Below are positions 22,165 to 33,839 of a stretch of 64,000 nucleotides of DNA, piece after piece. Origin of the DNA: Massospora cicadina (Eukaryota; Entomophthoromycota; Entomophthoromycetes; Entomophthorales; Entomophthoraceae); assembly GCA_022478985.1 (NCBI GenBank), contig JAKSZP010005615.1, forward strand, positions 1-64,000, in the 5' to 3' direction. The notes under the pieces are model-generated. The model had not been told where the DNA came from. It saw only the letters and a list, made by a program, of their open reading frames with translations, and searched no databases. The position numbers and the translations under genes were made by a program. How positions within the stretch are numbered: position 1 is the first letter of the stretch; the number at the start of each line of letters is the position of its first letter.

Positions 22165-23405
22165 TTACCCTTTCCTTTATCCAAAGGAATGGCTTTCCCA
22201 TCAGGAAATTGTGCCAGAGCCACATTCTTGTGTGCTTTAGGTAGCTTGATAGCCATAATTGTCACGATTTTCTGAGGGGGACAAGGAGCCTCAGGGTGGG
22301 ATGTGTGGAAGGCTTTGACCAGAGACATGCAATTCGCGCAATTGTGCACCTTGACCCAACTATTTTCGTAAGCTGGGTATCCTTTCCAGGCCACGAGATA
22401 TTGAACTGAACACCACAATTTGTGAGATGCCAAGATAGCTTCTACCTCAGCCTCTTCCTCGCTATTGACGATGATTGGTTCTGGGTCTGTGGGAATTACA
22501 CCTTTGAAGGGCGACAACTGGGAAACATGGAGGACTGGGTGCTTCTTCCAATGTGCGGGAAGCTTCAGGCGGAATGCCCCATTACCCAATACTTGCTCCA
22601 CTAAGTGAGGGCCCAAACGCTTACTGGCAAACTTGCTGGAAGGGGTTTGAATTTGCAAATGCTGGGTATCAAGCATGATGTAAGAACCCACCATAAAATC
22701 GTGACCTGGAAGGCGCTTACAGTCTGTGAATCACTTATAGTCATCGATTTCTTTGGTGAGGTGTTCCTGTACCAAGGCTTGAGTTGAACAAATATGGGTA
22801 GCATGATCTGTGGCAGCTTGAACTTCAGGTCGCAAGCATGACCTGACTGAAAATGATGGGTTATAGCCCAGTGTTGCTTCATATGGTGAAAACCCCGTGG
22901 AGGCATGGATCCCATTATTGTATGCAAATTGAGCAAGAGGCAAGTCACTGGACCAGGTATCCTGTGCTGCTGTGGCATAGCAACGCAGGTATTGTTTGAG
23001 GAATTGATTAACCCACTCGGTCTGACCATCAGACTGGGGGTGATACGCCGTGGATCAACAGGGGGTTATCTTCAGGATTGATAGGAGCTCATTCCAAAAG
23101 TGTGCAGTAAACTGAGTGCCCCAGTCACTAACAATTTCCTGGGGAAGACTTAACATCAAAAACACATGTCATACAAAAAGATGGGCAGTTTCTTCCAATG
23201 TAATTGCAGAAGTGCAAGGGATAAAAAGAGAGAATTTAGTGAAGCGATCTACCACCACCATTATTGCTGTGAACCCATTAGAACAGGGGAGATTGATGAT
23301 AAAATCTATGGATACCGAGGTCCATGGACCTTTCACCTGCTGTAAAGGGTGTAGGAGGCCATTCTTACTTGGAGTGATCTGACTTGGCCCTAGCGCAGGT
23401 AACAC
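21969..23405 (-). pseudogene. Ty3-D integrase and chromodomain
   Basis: Would insert cDNA, with the chromodomain directing it to marked chromatin (known for chromoviruses). Catalytic Asp sites are seen in KGPWTSVSIDFIINLP and IVSDWGTQF, and the Glu in HPQSDGQTEWVNQFLKQYL, so the DDE triad is readable, although a TGA interrupts KITPC(stop)STAYHPQ. QFAYNNGIHASTGFSPYEA and LKLPAHWKKHPVLHVSQLSPF are standard C-terminal blocks. The chromodomain core is VQYLVAWKGYPAYENSWVKV (about 22360-22420). The frame continues through the polypurine tract into the LTR and ends ..DLTHVVDERWV... Frameshifts near 22730 and 23160. Confidence 0.85.
22165..22182 (-). other. Ty3-D polypurine tract
   Basis: In element orientation GGATAAAGGAAAGGGTAA directly precedes the LTR start TGTAAGTC. 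Ty3-C has AAAAAAGGAAAGGGTAG at the same place. It is translated as part of Pol (KGKGN). Confidence 0.8.
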
Positions 23406-23639
23406 AATCGGTGATCCAAGCTGGAACCTCTTTGGTCAGTCCTGCCCAATTGAAGGTTATGCTTGATCAGATCGATGCATTTCTTGTTACCAGGGTGTCC
23501 AACTGTGGGAGGATCATGGTGTGCACGGAATACTTTTGGGTGAAGGGGGGGAAACCCACACACAAGAACGGAAGTAAATGAGCCCCTCTTCTAAAGAATA
23601 TAGGGAGTGTTTGGGACTCGAGTTTGTCAACTGTTTGAC

Positions 23640-25080
23640 CAACTCCACGCCCTCAGAACAAGCCATTTGAGCGGCCAACACTTGGGCCAATAACGGTTTG
23701 TTGGGAGACAACGTGGCAGCAGAAACAATGGAGGGAACGATTGACAGGATCTGAGTGGCAGGGATCATGGTAATGAGATCCACTTTCTCAGATTCCAAGG
23801 GGCAGTGAGCAGGGCTACAACTTAAGAAGTTGGGGAGGACATTGAGCGCACCTTTGACAAATTCATATTTGAAGTTGAAACTACACAGGTCCTGATAGGT
23901 TCAGGCCTGCTGGTGCACCAATTTTTGAGGTTTGCGGAAATACAAGAGAGCATGATGATCCATGTGAACCGTTAGCTTGTGACGGGCACCCTGTAACAGG
24001 TATTGCCAATGAGTTAAAGCCCATGCAACAGCCGCCAGTTCCTTGTCATAGATGGCCCAAGACTGCTCCATAGTAGTGAATTTTTGGTAAAAATAAGTGA
24101 CCGGATGTTCAAGACCGTCATGGTCCTAGAGCAGCACTGCGCCCACCACTACCAATGAAGCATCACATATGATGATATACGGTTTGGTGGGATCAGCATG
24201 TTTCAAAATTGAGAGGAGACACGAACACCTCTTTGATTGATTCCAAAGCCTGCTGGCATTTGGGGGTCCAAAAAAAAAGGTACATTTTTCCCAGTGAGGG
24301 GATGGAGTGGAGCGGCCAACCGAGAAAGTGTGGGGGAAAATTTTTCAAAAAAATAATAGTTCCCAAGAAACTCCAAAGTTGCTTCTGTGTAGTCATAGTT
24401 GGCCATTCTTGGATTGCATCTAATTTGTTGGGAGGGATAGTGACACCTTCTTTGAAAACTAGGTTTCTGAGAAAGGTAACCTCTTCCTTATAAAACTCAA
24501 ACTTGGAAGCTTTGAGGAACAACCCTGCTTTATGCAGGGCGGACACCACCGCTTCCAAGTTGATAGCATGTTGTTTGGGGGTTGAGTAATGGACAAGGAT
24601 ATCATCAATATATGCAATAGCACAAGAGAACTGGAGATCCCCTAACGTGTTATCAATCATTTGTTGGAATGTAGCAGGAGCATTTTTCAACACAAAGGGC
24701 ATTACGCGAAATTGAAAAATGCCTCGCCTCATCCAGATTGCAGTCAATCATTCCTGGCCTTCCATCACCCAAATTTGATTGAAAGCGTTCACCAGATCCA
24801 ATTTCGAAAAAACACATGATTTGGCAATTGCTGGACTGATTTTCTGTTCTGAGGGCAATGTGTAGGGATCTGTAACTGATATTTTGTTCAGGTGACCATA
24901 ATATATGCAAGGATGGAGTGTTCCATCCGATTTTCTTGCAAATACAATAGGGGAGGCGATGGGAGAGGTTTCTTTGAACAACCAGCCTTTTTTTAACATA
25001 TTGTCCAACCAGGTATTGAGTGCGACCTCTTCCTCCGCTGTATGAGGATAAAATGGACAGTTGATGTTCACCAATTCCAC
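23640..25080 (-). pseudogene. Ty3-D reverse transcriptase and RNase H
   Basis: Starts with ELVNINCPFYPHTAEEEVAL.. and SPIASPIVFARKSDGTLHPC (25080-24748), then FSKLDLVNAFNQIWVMEGQE, a frameshift, GIFQFRVMPFVLKNAPATFQ and the intact active site AIAYIDDILVH (about 24590-24625). The connection domain includes KQLWSFLGTIIFL. RNase H remnants lie at 23870-24190. One frameshift falls between 24748 and 24747 at EWLTAI-like text, so the enzyme is not continuous. Sequence layout is the same as in Ty3-C (39961-41500). Confidence 0.85.
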
Positions 25081-25087
25081 AGTTGTT

Positions 25088-25800
25088 CTAAATCCACAAT
25101 TGTACCTGGAATGTTTGCAGACGGTCTGCTTTTTCCATATTAAAGATTTCCCAATATTGCATTAAGGTTTTAAAGAAATCAGCTGGGATGCCCGCGGAGG
25201 TAACTAAGGTAGTGATAGAGCTGGTTCTTTGTATTTTTTGAGGGTGTTGATCAAAGGGAACCCTCCCTCTAATCATCATTGGTAAACGACAATGTATTAG
25301 ACTCTAAATGAATTTTCACATGTTGTTGACGCTACCATCCCACACCCAAGATCACCAGAAATACCCGGTTTGGCATGGCTGAAAACTGATCGCAGAAGTT
25401 ATATTGGTGGATTGAGAAGTGTAACGGCCAGCGAATGACATATGAAGACTGTAAGCAGATGAGGCCACCATTACTGAGGCGCCCACATCCATTTCCAATA
25501 TTAGTTGTTGTGCCAACTCAACGCTCATGAAGTTCCCCGCTGCTCTGGTATCAACCAGAGCTTCAAAGGATACATGATGAGGACCAACACTGATTCACAT
25601 AGGGACAAGGAAATAAGCAGAATTCTGTTTATTTTGGAGAACTGGCCAGCTTGAGAACGACTGAAGAGATAGCAGGTATGTCGAACCCAGGGTCAGGGTT
25701 CTTAGCTGGGGTGACAATTGGGAGTACCAGTGCGGGAGAAATCATTTCTTCCATCTGGGCTTGAACAGAGTCGTTCATTTTTGAGAGGGTAATCACTGCA
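25088..25800 (-). pseudogene. Ty3-D protease and residual gag leader
   Basis: Near 25480-25590 the minus strand reads HHVSFEALVDTRAAGNFMSV, a protease active site in which DTGA has become DTRA. Upstream, a short reading (MNDSVQAQMEEMISPALVLP, about 25775) and about 200 further bases are all that lies between LTR and protease, compared with about 1.2 kb in Ty3-C. Gag is therefore missing. Confidence 0.6.
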
Positions 25801-25829
25801 GCGCCCAATTCAAAATCAAGGCGGAAATG

Positions 25830-25854
25830 GATGGAAGTAATGGTTGGTCAATTA
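25830..25854 (-). other. Ty3-D putative primer region (non-TGG)
   Basis: In element orientation the 5' LTR (..CCATGACA) is followed by TAATTGACCAACCATTA. Ty3-C has TAATGAACCAACCGCTAA at the same place. No TGG-starting primer site is seen, so priming by the tRNA 3' end is not supported. Confidence 0.4.
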
Positions 25855-27005
25855 TGTCATGGAAACGGAAGAAGAAGTTTAGACTGGCCTGCCAGTTAGG
25901 ATGCTTGAGCACCCAAAAGGTAAGCCAGAATGCCAGGGGCATTGCCAACCATGCAACTTGATATGGAGCTTGGGAAGTGTGATACAATGAAGTGGTGATG
26001 TAGCAGTAGGGTAAGGAGTACTCGCATGACCCAATCAGTGACAGAGGGAGCCATGGCGACCAAAAGGATTGGTAATGCCCACCCAAAATGTGGGGCGACA
26101 GACCACCAGAGAAATGCCATCTGTGATGCTGTTCAGGGGAAAAATAAACAGGTAAAAATTTCTTTTTTTGGCAAAATTTTATTGGGAAAGGAAAGTAAGA
26201 AAATTGACCAACAATTTTCTCAGTGCCATGCAACTGATTAAATAGTGGTCAATTGAGTAGTGACAGGGTGGGGTTGGGGCCCAACAAAGTCAACCTGACT
26301 GGTGCATTGTTCGGGAATGGGGGGCTTATTCTTTGAGAACTGACATTGCAAAATTTGGTGGCAGGCTAAGTCTCTGTCGATTCAACCTCAAACATCCAAA
26401 CCAGGGTTCAACTATGTTTCCAATGATTAGCACAACGGCGTTTGGCCTGACAGGAAACTGGAATCCCCCAAGGCCATCCCTTATAGGGATGGGTCTATTT
26501 GGTTGGGAACAGTTTTGGGATGGCCAACCCACCCATGCTTGGTCATTTAACCGTTCGTTTGGTCAAGAGCAGCATATCAGGCGCAGTGCCCAAATTTCTA
26601 TTTGAGGGCTTTGAACTTACATCGATAGCACCCAATATTTGTTCAACTGGTCTGGAGATTGAATTGGAATCATTGGGCGATCCAGCTGATATCTCATCCT
26701 TCATGCTTTTACAGCCATTTGAATTTTGCGCATCCGCCATATTGCCAGCTGAATTAAATCTGACTGATTTCAAATTGATAAACTTGGCACAGATTTCGCT
26801 AATTCCCCAAAACAGTTCTGCTAAGGTAAGTGTGGGTATCAGGGGTGGGATTCGAAGTGGACAAGCTGTTACCCATCACTCATCTACTATGTGAGCAAGG
26901 TCGCCCTGAGTGATGAGGGGTACCGCCATCCTCTTTGGTATCTATATATTTGGGAATGGGAAGATAGAGCGATCAAGAGCCAAAGGATGTTCCCTGAGAT
27001 TTACA
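25855..27005 (-). repeat. Ty3-D 5' LTR
   Basis: 1151-bp partner of 21015-22164; right target duplication GATAC at 27006-27010. An open stretch reading in minus orientation (25793-26233) is not a recognisable gene. Confidence 0.9.
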
Positions 27006-27010
27006 GATAC

Positions 27011-28078
27011 TCCGCTGATGGATATGGTGATACAACCACCCACACACAGATCAAACCACAATATCCCAGCCCCACAATGAAGGGGGCTTAGGTCTTTTGG
27101 ATGCTAGTTCCAATGACACTTCAATACTGATGGGGTTCCTTAAGACCATCATTTTCTGGGATATGGATCCAATGCCCCAGTGGGGTCCAGCCTTACACCA
27201 TGGTTTAGCGGCCTCACTAGGGTTCCCACTGGACTCTCCAACAGCTGTTGGGGAATGGCTAACAAACCACCCAAGCCATCACCTTAAACCAACATCAAGT
27301 TTGTACTGAAACCAGGCGCTCCTTTTGTTTAAGAGGATAGGGCTATGAGTGTACCACGCTTTCCCTTATAAAAGGAGGGGCCCTGGGATCAACCCCCAGA
27401 ATCACAACCTGGGCCACAATGGGAGGATTTTTATCTCCCGCCTCCACCTTTTGGACAGGCCCCCAATGCAGCCTCGTCTACTTGAACTTTTACCCCCCAC
27501 TGTAGAACGTGATCTCAAGGTGCTCTGGAAGGAAGTTATCCATCCTGTTCTCTCAGCAAAAATGTCAAATACGCTCTGGCATGTTCTACACTGCTCATAC
27601 AGGAAAGATGATCGAACGGCCCCACCTTTCAGCACAAGAGTTGCCCACAATGTGTGGAGCTGACAGACACCCACCTCCACCGCTTCTTTACTTGCCCCTT
27701 CATAGCCCCTTTCTGGAGCAGGGTCCACAAAATCCTGCGAGCAGAACCCTGGGTAGCGCACCCTGTTCAGGACTTCATGTTCAAGCTTTGACTCCCCAAT
27801 TGCTCCCAATCATTGAGGGTCCTGGAATTTGGCGTAGTGATATGGACTATTCATAATTCATATCTTTGCGCCACTTTTGACTCCACCATGTGGACGTTGC
27901 CCCATATGCTTACCCACTTTCAGGTTCATTCAAGATGGCTCTGAGAGTGTTTACCATGTTGTCATGGGTCAATAGGTCAGTTTGAGTGGACACCTGGCTT
28001 TATCAAAGCTTTCCCCCACCCTTTCTTGACACCTCCACTTACCCCTGCCTTCGCCTCAAGCCTTTAGGAGCTCAGGCG
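27011..28078 (+). pseudogene. LINE L1 ORF2, C-terminal part with zinc motif
   Basis: Continuation of ORF2 after Ty3-D: LGLLDASSNDTSILMGFLK is the conserved block following the thumb in Tad/I-like LINEs. Further on (27640-27720) the plus strand reads CPQCVELTDTHLHRFFTC, a CX2CX8HX4C motif equivalent to CAVCGGEGSLHHRLETC in LINE L2, followed by PFIAPFWSRV. This C-terminal zinc region helps the enzyme hold its RNA in related LINEs (established for the class, inferred here). Frames are broken. 28096-28245 contains nothing I recognise. Confidence 0.7.
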
Positions 28079-28245
28079 TGATTAAATAAAGATTGATATA
28101 TCCCCCTGTAGGTTGGGACCACCTAGTGCTAAAAAAGAGAAATCATTTGTGGAACCCTTCTGAATATCAGCACCTGTGAGCATCAACAAACAGGATTCCC
28201 AAAAGTTGACTTGATTAGTCCAATGTTTCATATATAAGGTTGGCA

Positions 28246-28500
28246 GTTTTTGCATAGTTATTTTTTTATATTTTATTTGAGGTTTGCTAACCTGGGGATG
28301 ATACCGCACCAATTAAGGGGAATTAAAAAAAGGGAAAGGAGGATAAAAACTGGAAAACCCCCATGTGCGGTGTATGATAGAACAGGACTCCATGGACCGC
28401 CTTGCTATACACTATCTTGGTTTGGGGCATTGGTGCAGAAAAAGCTAACACAGTCATAGTTGTACCCTACCCAAAGTTCATGTACTTGAATTGAACTCGG
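28246..28500 (-). repeat. SINE1, copy lacking the 5' tRNA-like end
   Basis: Minus-strand relative of 59280-59564. From left to right: tail (ATTTTATTTGAGGTTTGC, AACCTGGGGATGATACC), purine-rich stretch, CTCCATGGACCGCC, TTGGTTTGGGGCATTGGTGC, and a B-box-like GAATTGAACTCGGGGAG. The A-box half present in the other copies is missing after GGGGAGGTA. 28501-28667 has subrepeats of the dispersed repeat. Confidence 0.7.
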
Positions 28501-28809
28501 GGAGGTATTATTTAGTTTTTATATGTAGTTAATTTTAACAGTCAATTATATGGTAAACTTCCAGATATCCTTTCTATATTATCTCATGTTATTTATTTGG
28601 TTGATTTAACTGGTCAATATATAGTAAATTTACTGATAACCATCTACAGTAATTCATTTTATATAGCCAAGGTAAGCTGACCAAGGGACAGACATTACTG
28701 AATATACGTGAAACTAAGAGAATAACTAAGAAATATAAAAATTGGGCACCCCAGGGTACTCAAGTTACCCCTGTTGCCAGCGGGACTGCCAGGTAGAGGG
28801 GTTGGTGCA

Positions 28810-31800
28810 CTACTCTGAGGGGGTTTCCCCTGCTATGGAGCAGGTGTGAAGGAAAGGGTCTGTGTGGAGGAACCAGAGTGGGAACCATGATTCTATGAGC
28901 GCTTTTTGTCTTGGTCTCATATATCCATAGAGCCAGGCTTGGAAGTGCTCTAGTAAGTGGACATGGAATATGTTAATTATCTCATGAATTATTGGGACCG
29001 TGCCCTTGAACGCATCTAATGCAATTGTGTGTATTGTCCACATTGCAATAGGTATTATTAGGGAACGGAGTGTAGATGGGATTGGTGACTCAATCTGGAG
29101 CGCGAAGATACTCTTTGATATCGAGAATTCCTGTTCGTTTTGAATCTTGAGCAGGCGTGCGACTTCCTGCCATATAGCTTTGGTTGGGGGGCATGTTTCT
29201 AGGCGGTGATGTAGGGATCCCTCCCCTCCACATACTGCACATGTTTTGTGGAGGGAGTTGGAGCGGTCCGCCATCCTATAGGTCCTTCTCAAACAGCGCC
29301 AGGCGTTTGCTCTTATCCTTGGTTGTAGGAGTGGGTGGTGTGTCATTTTCCACATTGCTTTCTGTGTGGCTAAATCATAGGAATGTCCAGCATATCTAGG
29401 TATTCTATCCTAGCTATGCTTGGGGTTGTTGCGAGCATATCCCTCTGGGGGTGGTTTTCTGGATTCTTAATTTGAATTGGGGTTGGGTCGTCCCCTTCCC
29501 TGTATAGTACCCATGTTCTTTATGGTCCATCCCATATGGCGGATAGTTCGGAGGATATGTTTGAAACAAGGGGATGTTCTATGCGGACCTGTTGCAGTAG
29601 GGTGCTTGGCAAGGCTTGAAAGTAGTCTGGGTGGACTATGTGGGTTGGTTAATTTGAGCGCCTGTGCAAAGTTAGTCCTTGCTGCTCTGGACCAATGTTG
29701 TTGCGGGAGGTCTGGAGCAAGGATTTCCTTTATCCAGGTACCTAGGATGTGATTGGCATGGCTCTCAAAATCTATTAGTCCCATGCCTCCGCTTGAGCGT
29801 GGGCCAAATAGTGTTTCCATCCGTATAGGAGGGTGAGAGCCAGGCCACAGCCAGCCCTGGATAAGCGCGCGAATTGAAATTATAAAGGTAGGTGAGAAGG
29901 CTATCGCATGGGCCTGGTACCACAGTATTGGGAGGATGAGCGAGTTAGCAACTGTAACTCGTCCTGTTAGTCCTGGGGTTTTCCCCTTGAGGGAGGCTAC
30001 GCATTTGGATACCCGTTGTAACAGGTTACTTTCCATTGTCTCATTAGCATATCCCCCTGATTCTAGCCAGATTCCAAGGTGTCAGACAGGAGTGATGGTG
30101 GGAGGTGTTGCAAAGGGTAAAATAATTGGGTTTTTTCTTCGAGTATTGGTGTGAGGTTCTGATGTTGTGGCCCAATTGTTTGTGTATTTGCCTAAGAGGA
30201 TGATTTCTGTCTTCCTTTTGTTGAGCGATGCATTGCTCACCTTGGAGTATTCCTCTAGAGTGTGTTCCAGCTATCGGGCATCTTCATTGTTTGCTATACC
30301 TGCTACGCAGTCATCTGCAAAGGCCAGTATCTTGACTGTTGGTTGTCCTTGTGCAGTTATCCCCCATGAGATGTGAGTCAGTTACTCGGAGGAGCGGGTC
30401 AAAGCTGAAATTGTATAGCAGTGGGCTGAGGGGATCCCCTTGTTTGAGCTCTCTGTGTGGTTTGATATTGTTTGTTAGGAATTCAGGGCCGCATACAGCC
30501 ATGGTTGCAGATTCTGTTAGAAGCATCGCCCATTTTATGAATCTTGGTGGGAGTTTGAAGGCATGTAGACATTCTTTTATGTATGGCCAGCTAACATGGT
30601 CATACGCCTTTTCCTGATCCAATAAGACCAGGGCACCAGTTGCTTTGGATTAGCAAATGTTTGCAACAGGGTGTATGTTGTTCCAGATTGAACGCCCTGG
30701 TATAAACCCAAACTGGTTGGGTGATAGGAAATAGGTTGCAATTGCGCTTAATCTATCTGCTAGAATTTTTGTTAGAATTTTTGTTTCAGTGTTGGAGAGT
30801 GCAATTGGGCGCCATTGGCCAGGTCCAACTTGTCACCCTTTTTATACAAGGTTATAACGTGGGATTCATGGCCTCCTGGTAATAGGCGTTTTTCCAACAA
30901 ACTCTGGTTCATTGACACCAATAGGAGGGGGGCGGTTTGTTGAAAATATTTTTTGTAAATTCGTAGGGTATCCCATCAGGCCCTGGGCATTTCCTACGTG
31001 GTGCACCGCGAATTGTTTCCCAAAGCTCCTCCCATGTGATAAGGGATAGTATATTGTAATTTGGTGGTGTACTTTGTATCTTTGCAGTTTGAATAAATTT
31101 TTTAATTTTTTGTGGATCTATTGGCATATCACGATATATTTGGTGTAATAGCAGTGTACTTCCGCCTTGACCTCCTCAGGGTCAGTTGCCACGGTGCTGT
31201 TGGTCTTGTGGACCTGTGTGCACATGGGCTGGTTTCCGCAGGAGTGGAATTGGCGGAAAAAGTATGTTGAACAGGTTTCGCCTTCCTTTATGAACTTACC
31301 TTTGTTTGATACTTTAATTCTGTGTTGGTGTTCAAAGATGAGATTGTTAAGTCAGGCTGAAATTTCTGCCCATTTGCGTCCCCAATTAGGGTTATAGCTA
31401 GATCTCGGAGTATTTATATCCAGGTGGTCTAGTTCTGCCAAGGTACGCTTGATTGTGGCTGTGTCCGCGGTGTACTTGCGTGATGCAATATGTCAGGTTT
31501 TGTTGATTAAATCTTTTTTGAAATTTTCCCATGTTCCGATGGGATCCAAAGTGAATGGAGCTGTGAATTCTGGGTTTGTAGCCTTGTTTTCAACCCAGTC
31601 AGATATCTCAGGCAATTTTATATTTTCTGGGGGAAGCTTTCTCCAAGGCAACACCTGTGTGTGGGATTGGGTTGGCACTAACTGCACCGTAACTAATAGG
31701 TGATCATAAAAATTGATCTTTTTTGTTGTAAATTTGGAGATTCTTGAGTGGTGGGATTGTGGGATGAAGATGTGGTCAATATGACTCATCGATATGAGCA

Positions 31801-32361
31801 GTCCCTCATGTATGTTGGGTCTTGTCATATGGGGGAGGATTGGTGAATTGGGGGAAGAGCATCCTGTAAGCCAAGAGATGCCTTCATTGTGTGATATTCA
31901 ATGTGTCCAGGTGGGTATCCCCTGGGATTAGGCCATCAATCTGTATTGGGATTATCCCAGCAGTTAAAATTGCCTAACATGATGATATCTGGTGGGAGGG
32001 TGAGAGTAGAAATTTTTTCAAATTTTTTTTTCTCAGTTGCAGTGCATGGTGCGTAGATACATGCTAATGAAATTATTTCATCTTGGCATGTGATTGTTGC
32101 AACCAGGACTTGACCGTGCAAGTGTGATGATGAATTTGTAATTTTAAATTTTTTGTTGTTTTGGACTATCACCCCACAGTGAGACGTCCATACTGATTGT
32201 GATGGTGCGACCCTGGTTGACCAGTATTCTTCTTCCCCTTGTAGGCAGTGGGTTTCTTGGATGGCCAAGATGTCTACAAGAGGTTTTCGCAGGAATGCCA
32301 GCTTTTTGGCTTGGGATGTATGAGCCCTGGCTCCCGCAATATTTAATGTCCCTATTGACAC
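28810..32361 (-). pseudogene. LINE L2 ORF2: endonuclease, reverse transcriptase, zinc motif
   Basis: Order: APE-type endonuclease from about 32361 (SIGTLNIAGARAHTSQAKKL, ILAIQETHC, LACIYAPCT, MLGNFNCWDN where GDFN is expected, and near 31700 YDHLLVTVQL where SDH is expected); reverse transcriptase (RRKCPGPDGIPYEFTKN near 31000; DQEKAYDHVSWPYIKE; RELKQGDPLSPLLYNFSFDP; ILAFADDCVAGI near 30320); thumb and connection (LTGRVTVANSLILPILWYQ; GGMGLIDFESH); C-terminal zinc motif CAVCGGEGSLHHRLETC (about 29210-29260), then a Trp-rich tail ending at 28810. FADD is intact. Stops and shifts are few compared with L1. A TGA lies directly upstream of the first codons and no ATG is there, so the start is unresolved. 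Confidence 0.88.
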
Positions 32362-32459
32362 TGAGGTGCCCGTGGCGCCTCAGGAGTGGTTGGGAGGACC
32401 CTCTGGTCCTATCCCACCGCGGCTCATTTTGGCCATGCTCCGCATCTGTACTCCAACTC

Positions 32460-33804
32460 TTTTACTGACATTGTTGGTTCCCTTGATCTGACCCAATTAT
32501 TCAAGGGAATTGCAGTTTTTTGCATTTGCGTCAACTTTTCCTGCACAGGTCTCATGTTGATTTGATGCGGGTTGTTGATTAGATTTTATATTTTTGAGGT
32601 TCAACTTTGTTGCATTGTGCACCGCATTTTCACCCAAATTGTGGTTACATTGTTCCTCATTATGTGCATGACTGATGACGCTTTGTGGCTCAGTCTGTTT
32701 ACTGTGAATATTTTTTACCTGGGCATATTGTTCTGATTGGTTGGTTCAGTGAATATATGAAATATCCTCCTGAATTTGTCCATGGTTAATGGCGGATTCT
32801 GCATGTGCCACCGCTTCAGCCGCTGCTCTCTTGCGGGCTTTTTGTACTGATTTACGCTTTTTACTTGTAACTGGGTCCACGATGGAGTATAGTCCATCTT
32901 CACCCCAGCGGAATGGGTGGTGGCCATCAGTTATTTTGGTGAAGTTTTCATTATCTTCGTCCATAGCTTCTTCACAAAAATCATTTTCCATTAAGCCCTC
33001 TTTTACAGGGCATGCATGTTCCTTGTGGCCCAGTGAGCCACAGTGGTTGCAAAAGGGTGGTGCGCGTTCCGGTGTAACTCAGAATGCAGCTGAATGGCCC
33101 TCATCTGCAAAGTAAAATTTGGCTGCATGAGGAATTCTGGATAAATCCTCTTCCACTTCTGGGAAGGGGTTGATTACAGCAATAGCTTTGCCCATGGACA
33201 GGTCGGGCATTAAGCAAAATCTCAGTAATTTGAGTTGTTGGATTTCTCCGTAAGCCACAAGACCTTTGTGGAGCTCCTCCTCGATTACCTTATGAGGAAG
33301 GTTGGTGGGGAGCGAGTCAAAGGAGATGAACAAAGTTTTTGCTTTGTCCCATCTGGTGCGCGTGGTGCACACAATTTTTTTGCCCTCAGGGAGGGCAATT
33401 TCCACACAGATTTTTGCTGTGGCATCAGCTTCATTGGCTGTTTTGAAACCAATATCAATTCAGCTGTGGCCCATGTTGTTGGTGGCTACATACACTGCGT
33501 GAGGGAAAAGTGAGGGCTGTGCCTCACATGTTTTCTCCCAAAGGGTTGGTGACTCATCCCCAAGGAAGAGTCTGATCCCGTGTTCCACCTTTGACAAAAG
33601 TTGGTTGAATTGAATGTACATGTATTGCGCGTGCTTTACAGTAAGTACCATAAACTCAGACGGTGTCTGAGTTTGCAATTTCTTTTCAGATTGGGTTCCT
33701 GGTCCCCCTCCAGGGCGTTTCTTGCCCTTAGTTGCACCATTAAGTGCACCACTTGCTGCGACGCTCGCCCATGTTGTATTATTTTTGTTATTAAAGTCAC
33801 CCAT
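32460..33804 (-). pseudogene. LINE L2 ORF1: RRM-like and CCHC protein
   Basis: ATG at 33804 gives MGDFNNKNNTTWASVAASGA, a basic linker, then (after one TGA at about 33457) IDIGFKTANEADATAKICVE, FDSLPTNLPHKVIEEELHKG, LVAYGEIQQLKLLRFCL and MGKAIAVINPFPEVEEDL, an RRM-like layout. A second TGA falls at an expected Trp before TPERAPPF and the intact knuckle CNHCGSLGHKEHAC (33011-33052). A Lys/Arg/Ala-rich helix (KKRKSVQKARKRAAAEAVAH) follows. Two stops, otherwise one frame. This shows the domain order that the ORF1-only elements share. Confidence 0.82.
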
Positions 33805-33839
33805 CTTTCCTGTGTGTGATTATCCAAATTTGCTGTTTA

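Larger units (their letters stand above)
21015..27005 (-). mobile_element. Ty3-D: chromodomain Ty3 retrotransposon inside LINE L1
   Basis: LTRs at 21015-22164 and 25855-27005 in minus orientation, each TGTAA(G/A)TC.. to ..TTTCCATGACA in element orientation, with GATGC/GATAC at the borders. Internal part is only about 3.7 kb: protease, reverse transcriptase, RNase H, integrase and chromodomain are present, but almost no gag, unlike its relative Ty3-C (4.6 kb internal). It must have moved with Gag from elsewhere or lost gag later. The chromodomain marks it as a chromovirus relative. Confidence 0.9.
16250..28095 (+). mobile_element. LINE L1 (non-LTR retrotransposon), interrupted by Ty3-D
   Basis: A plus-strand LINE with ORF1 (RRM-like plus CCHC) and ORF2 (endonuclease, reverse transcriptase, C-terminal zinc motif), in the style of the Tad/I superfamilies of fungi. 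Ty3-D is inserted at 21010-21014/27006-27010 inside ORF2. Removing Ty3-D leaves a LINE of about 5.8 kb. Start and end are approximate: the left limit is where ORF1-like text begins, the right limit where ORF2 text ends before ATTAAATAAAG. Many stops and frameshifts. Confidence 0.82.
28668..33830 (-). mobile_element. LINE L2 (non-LTR retrotransposon), nearly complete
   Basis: A minus-strand LINE of about 5.2 kb with ORF1, ORF2 and a 3' untranslated region ending in GTCTGTCCCTTGGTCAGCTT then ACCTTGG (28668-28700 in reverse). The better preserved of the two LINEs, with long open stretches. The tail is the same kind as in the ORF1-only copies a and b. I could not define a target duplication. Confidence 0.88.

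Noticed and set aside
33636..33827. Short open frame overlapping the start of LINE L2 ORF1
   Set aside because: It is in another frame from the ORF1 that continues into the RRM-like and CCHC regions.
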